Notes under the pieces: model-generated | Told to the model about the DNA's origin: nothing | The model's database searches: none | What the model saw: the letters and a program-made list of their open reading frames with translations, nothing else | Program-made: the position numbers and the translations under genes | Source: Ruegeria atlantica | GTDB lineage: Bacteria; Pseudomonadota; Alphaproteobacteria; Rhodobacterales; Rhodobacteraceae | Direction of reading: 5' to 3' | DNA length: 64,000 nucleotides | NCBI RefSeq assembly: GCF_013033965.1 | Contig: NZ_WQFE01000009.1 | Coordinates: 149,832-213,831 of the forward strand | Shown here: positions 17,361 through 27,000 of the stretch, in pieces | How the letters are laid out: every line of letters starts with the position of its first letter | How positions within the stretch are numbered: position 1 is the stretch's first letter

Positions 17361-18331
17361 GCAAAGTTGAAATGATCGAGGCCGCCGCCAAACGGCTGGA
17401 AGGACATGTTCGCGAGACACCAATTCTGACATCGCCGTTTCTGGACGAAATCGCAGGCCGCCGCGTGCTGGTAAAGCCCGAGTGCCTGCAGCACACCGGC
17501 AGCTTCAAGTTTCGCGGGGCTTGGTCCGCCATTTCAGCCCTCAGTGACACGGACCGGCAACGCGGTGTCATCGCCTATTCCTCGGGCAATCACGCGCAAG
17601 GCGTGGCCTATGCCGCGGCTCAGCACGGGATTTCGTCCGTCATCGTCATGCCCTCTGACGCGCCACAACTGAAGATCAGCAACACGCGCGCGCTGGGCGG
17701 GGAGGTTGTCCTTTACGACCGCGCGAACGAACGCCGCGAAGAGATTGGCGAGGCGCTGGCTTCCGAACGCGGCTTGACGCTGATCCGGCCTTACGACGAA
17801 CCGCAGGTCATCGCAGGTCAGGGCACCATTGGGCTGGAACTGGCGCGGCAGACCGCCGAAATGGGCGTCGATCAAGCAGACGTTCTGGTGTGCTGCGGCG
17901 GTGGCGGTTTGACCTCGGGCATTGCGCTGGCACTGGAAAGTCACGCACCGGGGCTGCGTGCCCGTCCGTGCGAGCCCGAAGGGTTTGACGATGTCAAACG
18001 GTCTCTGGCGACAGGTCATATTCAAAGCAACAACGCTGCGGCGGGAAACATCTGCGACGCAATTCTGACACCGCAGCCGGGCCAGATCACCTTTCCGATC
18101 CTGAACCGGTTGTGCGGACCAGGCTTTTCGGTGTCCGAAGACGACGCGCTGCGCGCCATGGCGCAGGCGTTTTTGCGCCTCAAGATCGTGTTGGAACCGG
18201 GCGGGGCAGTATCGCTGGCCTCAGCCCTTTACCAGGCCGAGGAAATCGAGGGCGACACTGTGATCGTAGTGGCATCGGGCGGCAACGCCGACCCCGAAGT
18301 CTTTGGGCAAGCACTGGAATACCTGACCTGA
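17357..18331 (+). CDS. Threonine/serine dehydratase, PLP-dependent
   Basis: 324 aa, fold-type II PLP enzyme. The PLP Lys is in HTGSFKFRGAWSAI near residue 52; SSGNHAQGVAYAA binds the substrate carboxylate; the phosphate-binding glycine loop is CCGGGGLTSGIALA; the end has VVASGGNAD. There is no C-terminal ACT domain, so it is of the short, catabolic or anabolic-like kind without isoleucine feedback. It deaminates threonine or serine to 2-oxoacids; related enzymes act on 3-hydroxyaspartate, which cannot be excluded. It overlaps the upstream hydrolase gene by four bases. Confidence 0.88.
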   Translation: MSKVEMIEAAAKRLEGHVRETPILTSPFLDEIAGRRVLVKPECLQHTGSFKFRGAWSAISALSDTDRQRGVIAYSSGNHAQGVAYAAAQHGISSVIVMPSDAPQLKISNTRALGGEVVLYDRANERREEIGEALASERGLTLIRPYDEPQVIAGQGTIGLELARQTAEMGVDQADVLVCCGGGGLTSGIALALESHAPGLRARPCEPEGFDDVKRSLATGHIQSNNAAAGNICDAILTPQPGQITFPILNRLCGPGFSVSEDDALRAMAQAFLRLKIVLEPGGAVSLASALYQAEEIEGDTVIVVASGGNADPEVFGQALEYLT

Positions 18332-18390
18332 CAAGCTGTTTGGGCTGAGGCAACCTTACTATTGTGCGTATGACGCCAGGGGATTGAGTC

Positions 18391-19179
18391 GTGCAAATAG
18401 CGGACATTGGAAACGTGCAAATCCACTATCGGATCGATGGTGATCCAGACGGCGCGCCGATTGTGTTTGCCAATTCATTGGGAACCGACCTGCGGCTGTG
18501 GAACGATTTGCTGCCGCACCTGCCCACCGGGCTGCGCATCATCCGATTTGACATGCGCGGGCACGGTCTTTCGTCTCAACCGCCGGCACCTTATTCGATG
18601 GGTGCCCTGGTCCGGGATGTGGAAGGTCTGCTTGATTTTCTCGAGGTGCGCGATAGCGTGTTTGTCGGCCTTTCGATCGGCGGGCTGATCGGACAGGGGC
18701 TGGCCGTCAAACGGCTGGATCAGGTGCGCGCGCTGGTGCTGTCCAATACAGCGGCCAAAATCGGCATGCCTTCGATCTGGCAAGACCGTATGGACGACGT
18801 ACGAAAAGGTGGGATCAAGGCCTTGGCCGATGCGACCATGGAACGCTGGTTTTCGAAGGCATTCCGCGCGTCGCCCGAGCACCTGCTTTGGCGCAACATG
18901 ATGGTGCGCCAGCCCGTCGATGGCTATCTGGGTTGCTGCGCCGCCATCTCGGGCACGGATTTCTACACCCCGACCAGCGGCCTGCGCCTGCCAACCCTTG
19001 GCATCGCCGGCAGCGAGGACGGATCAACCCCACCCGATCTTGTGCGGGAAACCGTTGACCTGATCCCCGGCTCTCGGTTCGAACTGATGCGACGCGTTGG
19101 GCACTTGCCTTGTGTCGAACAACCGGCAGAATATGCAGCATTGCTAAAAAGTTTTCTGACTGAAATTGGACATGTGTGA
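18391..19179 (+). CDS. pcaD: 3-oxoadipate enol-lactonase
   Basis: 262 aa, alpha/beta hydrolase. Nucleophile Ser in FVGLSIGGLIGQGLAVK, general-acid His in RRVGHLPCVEQP, with NSLGTDLRLWNDLLP near the N-terminus typical of PcaD. It opens 3-oxoadipate enol-lactone to 3-oxoadipate in the protocatechuate branch of the beta-ketoadipate pathway. The start is a GTG at 18391 (GTG CAA ATA). No other pca gene is in the window, so the assignment rests on sequence resemblance, not context. Confidence 0.78.
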   Translation: MQIADIGNVQIHYRIDGDPDGAPIVFANSLGTDLRLWNDLLPHLPTGLRIIRFDMRGHGLSSQPPAPYSMGALVRDVEGLLDFLEVRDSVFVGLSIGGLIGQGLAVKRLDQVRALVLSNTAAKIGMPSIWQDRMDDVRKGGIKALADATMERWFSKAFRASPEHLLWRNMMVRQPVDGYLGCCAAISGTDFYTPTSGLRLPTLGIAGSEDGSTPPDLVRETVDLIPGSRFELMRRVGHLPCVEQPAEYAALLKSFLTEIGHV

Positions 19180-19191
19180 AGGAGAATTGGT

Positions 19192-19920
19192 TTGGCCGAT
19201 CTTCTGTTAGTCCATGGATCCTGCCACGGTGCCTGGTGTTGGCGCGAACTTATCCCGGCGTTGGAAACGCTGGGACATGAGGCGCGCGCCATTGACTTGC
19301 CCGGTCACGGCTCGGACCCGACACCGATCGCGAATGTAACGCTGGACAGCTGCCGCGACGCGGTTTTGCATGCGAGCTCACCCAATACGATCATTGTAGG
19401 TCATTCCTGGGGAGGATACCCGATCAGTGCCGCGGCAGAAACAGCACCGAAAGCCATGCGCGCGCTTGTTTATCTTGCCGCCTACGTCCCGCAGGATGGC
19501 CTTTCGATGGTAGAAATGCGCAGACGCTGGCCCCGGCAGACGATCGTTGATGCCATCGAAAAGTCAACCGACGGTCAGTCGTACATGTTTAAGCCGAACA
19601 AAGTGCACGATCTGTTCTATCATGACTGCCCATCCGAAACGGTGCCATACGCGTTTGCACGCCTGTGCCCTCAAGCCATCGCACCGCAGGACACCCCCCT
19701 GTCCCTGAGCGACAAATTCAGCCGGGTTCCCAAGGCCTATATTCGGACGACCAATGACCGGACAATTCCGACGGAATACCAGGAACAAATGAGCCATAAC
19801 GCCCCCGAAGCTATGCGGCATACGATTGCCACGTCGCATTCCCCGTTTTTTGCGCAACCCCAAAAACTCGCTGATTTGTTGGACAAAATCGCAAAAGACC
19901 TGCCAGGATCACAAGTCTGA
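19192..19920 (+). CDS. Alpha/beta hydrolase, methylesterase/hydroxynitrile-lyase type
   Basis: 242 aa. LLLVHGSCHGAWCWRELIPA opens the protein; nucleophile Ser in IIVGHSWGGYPISAAAE; general-acid His in IATSHSPFFAQPQKLAD. The HGSCHGAWCW start and SHSPFF end are typical of the plant MES/hydroxynitrile-lyase-like group, which is common in bacteria as esterases of unknown substrate. It starts with TTG at 19192 after GGAG. It is 12 bp after pcaD, so co-transcribed. Confidence 0.85.
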   Translation: MADLLLVHGSCHGAWCWRELIPALETLGHEARAIDLPGHGSDPTPIANVTLDSCRDAVLHASSPNTIIVGHSWGGYPISAAAETAPKAMRALVYLAAYVPQDGLSMVEMRRRWPRQTIVDAIEKSTDGQSYMFKPNKVHDLFYHDCPSETVPYAFARLCPQAIAPQDTPLSLSDKFSRVPKAYIRTTNDRTIPTEYQEQMSHNAPEAMRHTIATSHSPFFAQPQKLADLLDKIAKDLPGSQV

Positions 19921-19987
19921 GCGCATCCCTTTCAACCCGTATCGTCTGCGGTTAAGGTCCGCCAAAATTATCATCCTCGCGGTACAA

Positions 19988-21187
19988 ATGCGCCTTCCCT
20001 TCTTCTTCGTTCTTCTCACGGTCATGATCGACGCCATGGGCATCGGCCTTGTCCTGCCCATTATGCCGGAACTGATCGTCGAGGTTCAGGGCGGCACGTT
20101 GGCGACGGCTGCGATCTGGGGCGGAATCCTCAGCACAGCATTTGCTGCCATGCAGTTCGTGTTCGGGCCGGTTTTGGGAAACCTCTCGGATGCTTACGGT
20201 CGACGGACAGTTTTGCTGGTTTCGCTGTTCGTCATGTCTCTGGACTATGTTGTCATGGCGCTTGCGGGCGGCATCTGGCTATTGCTGGCCGGCCGCATCG
20301 TCGGAGGCATTACAGCGGCCACGCATGCCACGGCGGCAGCATTCATGGCGGATGTATCCAAACCTCATGAAAAGGCAGCCAATTTCGGCCTGTTGGGTGC
20401 GGCCTTTGGGGTGGGCTTTGTGTTTGGCCCAGTCCTGGGTGGGCTGCTGAGCGAATATGGCACGCGCGCGCCGTTTTGGGCTGCGGCTGGTTTGTCTGCC
20501 ACAGCGTTCGCAATTGGCATGTTTGTCATGCCTGAAACGGTCACCGACAAGACCCGCCGGGCCTTCAGCCTGCGGCGGGCTAACCCGGTGAATTCTCTAC
20601 GCGCAATTGCTGCGTTGCCCGGCATCCGTCCAATGCTGTGGGTTTATTTCCTGTACTCCATCTCAATCTATGTCTACCCGGCCATATGGGCGTATTTCAC
20701 GACCGAACGGTTCGGCTGGTCACCGCAAATGATCGGCCTGTCACTGGGTATCTACGGGATCGGCATGGCGGCCGTTCAGGGCGGCTTGATCCGTCCTGCA
20801 ACCAAGTATTTGGGTGAACGCGTCACTATCATCTGTGGCATGGGGTTCGAGCTTGTTAGCTTTTTGCTTCTGGCCTTTCTGACCAACGGAATCATTGCGC
20901 TGATGCTGATCCCGGTCACAGCAGTCGGAGCAGTTGTGACCCCTGCCCTACAGGCTTTGATGTCACGCGCGACGCCGGACTCGCAACAGGGCGAACTGCA
21001 GGGCGTACTGACCTCTCTGCACGCGTTGTCGATGGTCATTGCTCCGGTGCTCATAACCAGCGTTTTCGCACAGTTCATCAAACCCGACGCGGTGATCTAC
21101 CTGCCTGGTGCACCATTCCTCCTGGCATTCGTTTTGATGGTGGTCGGTTTGGTCGTGTTTTCCCGCTCACGCAAGGTCATGGCATAA
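19988..21187 (+). CDS. MFS transporter, TCR/Tet family drug exporter-like
   Basis: 399 aa with 12 hydrophobic segments. The MFS motif A appears as LGNLSDAYGRRTVLLVSL between TM2 and TM3, and motif C of antiporters as GVGFVFGPVLGGLLSE in TM5. MRLPFFFVLLTVMIDAMGIGLVLPIMP is the TetA-like first helix. Such proteins export tetracyclines and other compounds by proton antiport; here the substrate is unknown. I chose the ATG at 19988. A much longer in-frame reading begins inside the upstream hydrolase gene and is unlikely. Confidence 0.87.
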   Translation: MRLPFFFVLLTVMIDAMGIGLVLPIMPELIVEVQGGTLATAAIWGGILSTAFAAMQFVFGPVLGNLSDAYGRRTVLLVSLFVMSLDYVVMALAGGIWLLLAGRIVGGITAATHATAAAFMADVSKPHEKAANFGLLGAAFGVGFVFGPVLGGLLSEYGTRAPFWAAAGLSATAFAIGMFVMPETVTDKTRRAFSLRRANPVNSLRAIAALPGIRPMLWVYFLYSISIYVYPAIWAYFTTERFGWSPQMIGLSLGIYGIGMAAVQGGLIRPATKYLGERVTIICGMGFELVSFLLLAFLTNGIIALMLIPVTAVGAVVTPALQALMSRATPDSQQGELQGVLTSLHALSMVIAPVLITSVFAQFIKPDAVIYLPGAPFLLAFVLMVVGLVVFSRSRKVMA

Positions 21188-21268
21188 CTACGACATCTCT
21201 TTGACGGAATCCGCCTTGCAGGGTCCGCTCAAGCGCGCCACCGTGGCGCAAAGGGAGCGAGAAACAGC

Positions 21269-22363
21269 ATGCAAACAATCAAAGCCGCCGTTTGTCGGGC
21301 GTTCGGCGAACCTCTGGTCATCGAAGACGTCCAGATCGCATCGCCCAAACCGGACGAGGTCGAAGTGACTCTGGATGCGGTGGCGATCTGCCATTCGGAC
21401 ATCTCATATGCCAGTGGCGCATGGGGTGGGCACCTTCCGGCCGTCTATGGGCATGAGGCGGCAGGTGTTATCACGGCGGCCGGTGACTCGGCTGGTGGAT
21501 TTCAGGTTGGGGATCCGGTTGTCGTCACCCTGATCCGGGCATGCGGCTCGTGCCCCTCATGCGCTGGGGGGAAACCAACTGTCTGCGAAACGCCATATGA
21601 CACGGTCAAAGGACCATTGCGCACAGCAGACGGCGGGCCGTTGGAACAAGCAATGGCCTGCGGAGCATTTGCGGAAAAGGTTGTGGTCAGCCACCGGCAG
21701 ATCGTCAAGATTCCACAGTCGATGCCTAAGGACGTTGCCAGTCTGCTGTCCTGCGGTGTGATTACGGGCGTAGGTGCCGCTGTTAACGCTGCAGGGCTGC
21801 GTCCTGGGCAGGATGTGGTGGTGATTGGTGCGGGCGGCGTCGGACTGAACGCGGTCCAGGGTGCACGCATAGCAGGTGCGCGCCGCATCGTGGCCGTGGA
21901 CATGACCGAAGAGAAGCTGGCCATCGCCAAGGAATTTGGCGCAACCCACGGCGTCTTGGCCGATCAGAAAGCCCCCTGGAAGGCCGCTTACAAAGCGCTT
22001 GGGGGGCGCGGCGCGGACGCCGTGTTGATCACCGTCGGCGCACTCCCTGCCTATGATCAGGCCCCTCGTTACTTGGGTCCGGGTGGCAAGGCAGTCATGA
22101 TCGGGATGCCCCATTCCGGGGATATGGCAAGTTATGAGCCGGTGGTGCTGGCCGCGCTGGGTCAGGGCCTGATCGGGTCGAAAATGGGTGATGTCGTCAT
22201 TCAGCGGGATATTCCATGGATGATCGACCTTTATGAACAAGGGCGTCTGAAGCTGGACGAACTGATCTCGGGCCGGTGGTCCCTGTCGCAGATCAACGAA
22301 GCAATTGAGGACACCAAAACCGGGTCCGCCAAGCGCAACGTGATCGTTTTCGACAGGACCTAA
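21269..22363 (+). CDS. Zinc-dependent alcohol dehydrogenase (MDR family)
   Basis: 364 aa. Catalytic zinc ligands in AICHSDISY and YGHEAAGVI; structural zinc cysteines in CGSCPSCAGGKPTVC. The NAD-binding fold has VVVIGAGGVGLNAVQGA followed by Asp in VAVDMTEEK, which favours NAD over NADP. It resembles class III / aryl-alcohol type dehydrogenases. An enolase-superfamily gene follows by 25 bp with AGGAGG before it, so the two probably act on one catabolic substrate, perhaps a sugar acid or polyol. Confidence 0.9.
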   Translation: MQTIKAAVCRAFGEPLVIEDVQIASPKPDEVEVTLDAVAICHSDISYASGAWGGHLPAVYGHEAAGVITAAGDSAGGFQVGDPVVVTLIRACGSCPSCAGGKPTVCETPYDTVKGPLRTADGGPLEQAMACGAFAEKVVVSHRQIVKIPQSMPKDVASLLSCGVITGVGAAVNAAGLRPGQDVVVIGAGGVGLNAVQGARIAGARRIVAVDMTEEKLAIAKEFGATHGVLADQKAPWKAAYKALGGRGADAVLITVGALPAYDQAPRYLGPGGKAVMIGMPHSGDMASYEPVVLAALGQGLIGSKMGDVVIQRDIPWMIDLYEQGRLKLDELISGRWSLSQINEAIEDTKTGSAKRNVIVFDRT

Positions 22364-22387
22364 CCCGGCAAGGCAGGAGGACACCTG

Positions 22388-23620
22388 ATGAAGCTGCAAG
22401 ATCTCGATATCATCGTCACTGCGCCTCCCGCGCCCGGATGGGGCGGGCGGTATTGGATACTGGTCAAAGTCACGACCGATACCGGAATCACTGGCTGGGG
22501 CGAATGCTATGCATCCTCAGTTGGTCCCGAAGCAATGCGCCATGTCATACAGGACGTGTTCGAACGTCACATGCTGGGCGAAAACCCCGAAAACATCGAG
22601 CTGATGTTCCGCCGCGCCTATTCCAGCGGTTTCACGCAGCGCCCTGATCTGACGGTCATGGGTGCATTCTCTGGGCTGGAAATCGCTTGCTGGGACATCT
22701 TGGGTAAGGATCGCGATCGCCCGGTCCATGCCTTGCTTGGCGGGCTGGTGAACGAACGCATCCGGGCCTACACCTATCTGTACCCCCTGCCCCAACATAA
22801 CCTGACCGATTTCTGGACCTCGCCGGAGCAAGCTGGCGAATGTGCTGCCGAAATGGTCCGACGCGGCTTCACAGCCGTCAAGTTCGACCCGGCCGGGCCT
22901 TATACGATACGCGGCGGGCACATGCCTGCAATGTCCGACATCTCGATGTCTGTGGCATTCTGCAAAGCGATCCGAGAAGCCGTAGGCGACAAAGCCGACC
23001 TTCTGTTCGGCACCCACGGGCAATTCAACACGGCAGGTGCAATCCGATTGGGTCAAGCGCTCGAACCCTATTCCCCGCTGTGGTTCGAAGAGCCGGCACC
23101 CCCCGACATGATCGAGGACATGGCCCGCGTCGCGCGAAACGTTCGCATCCCGGTCGCAACTGGCGAACGCATGACCACCAAGGCTGAATTCGCCGCCGTT
23201 TTGCGGGCCGGAGCGGCGGAAATCCTGCAACCCGCGCTGGGCCGTGCCGGCGGCATTTGGGAGATGAAGAAAGTGGCCGCCATCGCCGAAGTCTTCAGCG
23301 CTCAGATGGCCCCACATTTGTATGCCGGTCCGGTCGAATGGGCCGCCAATATCCACCTTGCCGCATCCATCCCTAACCTGTTGCTGCTTGAGACCATTGA
23401 AACTCCGTTCCACGATCAACTCATCAACAGCTCACTGCGGGCCGAGGAGGGATTTGTCTTGGCCCCCACTGCACCCGGCCTTGGCATTGAGGTCAACGAA
23501 GACCTAGCCCGGGCACATCCGTTCAAGGGCGACGGCCTGCATCTACAGATGCAGGAAGAGCCCTGCGATTACGTGAATGGAAACGCCTTTCAGGGCGGTG
23601 CCCCTGCAACCGAGGGGTGA
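22388..23620 (+). CDS. Mandelate racemase/muconate lactonizing enzyme family protein
   Basis: 410 aa, enolase superfamily; N-terminal capping domain to about residue 120, then the barrel. FTAVKFDPAG holds the usual Lys at the end of strand two. Metal ligands two and three are Glu in LWFEEPAPP and Glu in VATGERMTT; a His is in MAPHLYAGPVEWAAN. At the first metal-ligand position, where D-F-H-G-R is seen in galactonate dehydratases, this protein reads GTHGQ (about residues 208-212), so the acidic ligand is missing. A sugar-acid dehydratase or related role is likely, but the substrate is unknown. It is coupled to the alcohol dehydrogenase gene. Confidence 0.88.
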   Translation: MKLQDLDIIVTAPPAPGWGGRYWILVKVTTDTGITGWGECYASSVGPEAMRHVIQDVFERHMLGENPENIELMFRRAYSSGFTQRPDLTVMGAFSGLEIACWDILGKDRDRPVHALLGGLVNERIRAYTYLYPLPQHNLTDFWTSPEQAGECAAEMVRRGFTAVKFDPAGPYTIRGGHMPAMSDISMSVAFCKAIREAVGDKADLLFGTHGQFNTAGAIRLGQALEPYSPLWFEEPAPPDMIEDMARVARNVRIPVATGERMTTKAEFAAVLRAGAAEILQPALGRAGGIWEMKKVAAIAEVFSAQMAPHLYAGPVEWAANIHLAASIPNLLLLETIETPFHDQLINSSLRAEEGFVLAPTAPGLGIEVNEDLARAHPFKGDGLHLQMQEEPCDYVNGNAFQGGAPATEG

Positions 23621-23660
23621 CAAAACAATGGGAATTGAGGCACATTGACCCAACTACAAG

Positions 23661-24020
23661 GTGTTTGACGGGCCAGGCGTGACACTTAAAGACGACAAGT
23701 CCCAGAAATCCAAAGCTGCGCTAACTGACATGCAGGAAAGCGCGGCCCGGGCCTCTGCGTTTCTGAAAACGCTCGCGCATGAGGGCCGATTGATGATCCT
23801 GTGCCATCTGGCCGACGGTGAAAAATCCGTGGGTGAGTTGGAGGCGTTGCTAGATATTCGTCAGGCCGCGGTCAGCCAAATGCTGGCGCGCCTGCGCGCT
23901 GAAAACATTGTCGCAACGCGCAGGGATGGCAAATCCATCTATTACTCGCTGTACGATGACGGCGCGGCGAAGGTGATCGCAGTGCTCTACGAAATGTTTT
24001 GCAGCCCCGACAACGAATAG
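23661..24020 (+). CDS. ArsR-family regulator, SqrR/BigR-like persulfide sensor
   Basis: 119 aa from a GTG at 23661; starts at GTG 23679 or ATG 23730 are equally possible, as none has a good Shine-Dalgarno. Winged helix: EKSVGELEALLDIRQAAVSQ then MLARLRAENIVATRRDGK. Cys48 in LMILCHL and Cys114 in EMFCSPDNE are 66 residues apart, which fits Cys41/Cys107 of Rhodobacter capsulatus SqrR as I remember it; those form a tetrasulfide bridge with reactive sulfur species and release DNA. No sulfide:quinone reductase or persulfide dioxygenase is nearby, so the targets are elsewhere or different. Confidence 0.8.
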   Translation: MFDGPGVTLKDDKSQKSKAALTDMQESAARASAFLKTLAHEGRLMILCHLADGEKSVGELEALLDIRQAAVSQMLARLRAENIVATRRDGKSIYYSLYDDGAAKVIAVLYEMFCSPDNE

Positions 24021-24023
24021 CCT

Positions 24024-27000
24024 CTAGTTCGACACGTAGCCCGCGATTACCTGCAACAGCTTGAACGCCGTTGCAGCGTCGTTTTCAACCACGGCCAGGA
24101 ATTCTTCTTCGCCGATCCGCAGGCAAGACAGCTCTGTCTCGGCGATCATGCTAAGAGCCCGAGGTTCCTTGCGGATCAGCCCCAACTCTCCGACCAACGC
24201 TCCGGGCCCGACCTTGACAATCAACTGATCTGCCCCATCAAGCTGCGGCAGATACAACCCGGCTTCTCCTTCCAGCACCACATAAGCGCCATCCGTTGGC
24301 TGATCGTCTTTGAGGAAAACAATCTCTCCTGCTTTGGCATCGAACCAGCGCGCACCAAAGGCCAACAGGCGCAACTGTCGGCGATCCAGCCCGGAAAACA
24401 GCGGCGTCTGTTCGAGCGCCCGCAGCTTGCGCGCAAGGTCAGCCGAGGCGGCACTGTCTTCTTCCACGTCCACCGGTCCTTCGTCAGAGACGACCCGACC
24501 TTGCCTGATTTCGACATACATGTCGAACACATCAGGGCTGTCGAACTGATCGTTCAGATAGATCACCGTGGTATCCGGCAAGAGCGCACGCAGGTTTTTG
24601 TAAACCGCCACTTTTGAGGCCATGTCATAGCTGGCCAACGCATCCTCAAGAATCAGAATGTCCGGTTTCTTGATCGTTGCGCGTGTGAAAGACAGGGGTT
24701 CGGCAAAGACCGCGGGCAGGTTTTGCCCACCGAGCGCCACCGGGACGTCATAGATCAGTTCGACCACCAGCGGGCGCGCACCGTTTTCATTCAGGACATC
24801 CACGATCAGTTTGCGCGCCTCATCCGAACGGGCACCACCGATCTGACTGACTTTTCCGAACAAAGCGTTTTCCAGAACCGTCAAGCCGGGCGCAAACTTC
24901 GATTTGTCCAATGGCACAAACACGTCCAGCAACCGTTCCAGCAGCTTTTCCGAGTGGCTATGCCGCAGCTCAAGTATTCGGTCTTTGAGGTCATCGGTGA
25001 ACGCCGGACCAATCTGTTCCGCCGAAATCACGAACGGAACGGCCAACAAATTCGCAAGCTGTTCATCATCCAACCCCGAAACGCCTTCGTTCCGGGTTTT
25101 CTCGACCAGCTCCACCGCGGACTCATAGGTCTGCGCCTCCAACCCCAGTTTGCGGAACAGGGGATGATCGGTGCCGTCCAGGCCGAAAATCTGGCGCAGC
25201 ATCTCGATCACATCGCGCGTCAGGCTGACCAGAGTTTCGTCCAGACCAAATTCACGTAGCTGTCCCAGAAACACGGTCTGTTGCGCCAAAAGTTCCTGTG
25301 TGACCGGCACTTTGGGCGTGGCAAACAGCAAGTTTTCCGCAACCGGCAATGCCGGATTATAGCTGTCGCGATCAAAGATCAAAGCCTGCTGATCCAGCCC
25401 CGAGTTTTTCACCGCGTCCTGAACCAAGGGACGCAATTCGACCAGTTTGTCGGCCAATTCGGGGTGTTCTGTGGCATCAAAAACCTGTTCGGCCCCGCGC
25501 AAGAACAACGCTGCGCCAGAGCCCATCCCATCAATCAGCTTCAGCCACCAGTCGCGCACCTCTTCAGCATTTTCCAATCCCGCAATGGTCGGGTCCAGCC
25601 AATTTGCCTTGAATGGGTCAGCGCTATTTCCGGCCCGCAGGGTCTCATCATGTCCGGGGTCGCTCGTTTCCGTTGTCTGTGGCTTGAACCGCATCGGCAT
25701 CATGACGTTGTCGCCCAGCGTGCCCTGGAACATCACCGGTCGGGACGACGCGTACCCAATGCGCGCCGCCACGACGCTTTGGTGCAGCTCGGACAGATTG
25801 ACGTCACCTATCCGAACCCGGCCTGAGCTGGGCAAGATTTCCCGCGTCAGCAACTCGGCGACAGCGCGGCGGTCCTCTTCGCTGGGGGCGGCAATTCCAA
25901 TGATTTTTCCACTGGAAAATGTCAGATCCAGATCATCCAGAATCTGATTGCCGTCCATATCGCGGACCGAGACATGATCCAGCACAATGTCGCCGTTCAG
26001 CCTTGGATTGGCGTCGGGTTCGCCTTCGAACAGTTTTTCGTTGTGCATTCCAGCTGGTGCAAACCGTTCGGTCACCACGTCCCACCGCAGCGACATGTCC
26101 TGTGTCTGGTTGTAGTAGGTCAACAGTTCCTTCCACGGCGAGCTGAGGTCCTTGTACGCGGCCAAGGCCGCAACCAGAGCCCCCAAAGACACCGACCCCT
26201 GCAAAACCAGAAGACCGCCAACCAGATAAAACAGGAACGGCGTAAGCTGCGAAATGAAGTTGTTTATGAATTTCATAAAGAACTTCTTCTGGTAGATCTC
26301 GAACCGGATGCCAAACAAGCGCCCCAGCTGATCGGAAACCATTGCGCGACGATACCGCCACCCACCGTTGGCACGCAATGTGGACGCACCCGCCGCGTTC
26401 TCGCCGATCTGGGCGGCAAGCACCCGCACTTCTTGAATTCGTTTTTTGTTTAGAAGGTTGATCTGGCGTTGCAGCTTCGGGATCAGCCAGGCTTGCAATG
26501 GGATTAGCGCAATTGCCGCCAACCCGAACCAGAAGCTTTGCAAAAACAGAAAGGACAGGATGGTGATCATCTGACCCGCCTGCAAAACCGGTTGGCTAAT
26601 CGCATCCCCCATAAGCCCACCCATCGGTTCGCTTTCGGCGGTGACCATCGACACCAGCTCGCCTTGGCTGACACGCTCAAAATAGGGTTGAGGGAAACGC
26701 AACGCGCGACTGATCAGCACATACCGGAACCGGCGCAGCATACGCTCGCTCAGCACGCCCTTCATCGTGTTGATGCGCATTTTCATCAGGCCATGCGCCA
26801 GCACCGCCACAAGGAACCCGATACACAGAACGATCAGAAATGTTGTCTGCGGCAGGCTATAGCCCCACACATCCACAACTGGACTGGCGGCACCGATTGC
26901 ATCGTTGATGATGCGTTTGGGCAGTTCAAGCGTCAGATAGAGCAGTGGAAACAAGGTCGACGTCACGGCCAGCAGAATCAACTGGTCGCGCTTCGAGTAC

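Noticed and set aside
19826..19987. N-terminal extension of the MFS transporter from 19826
   Set aside because: It lies inside the upstream hydrolase gene and would put ~54 polar residues before the first membrane helix; the ATG at 19988 gives the normal start.
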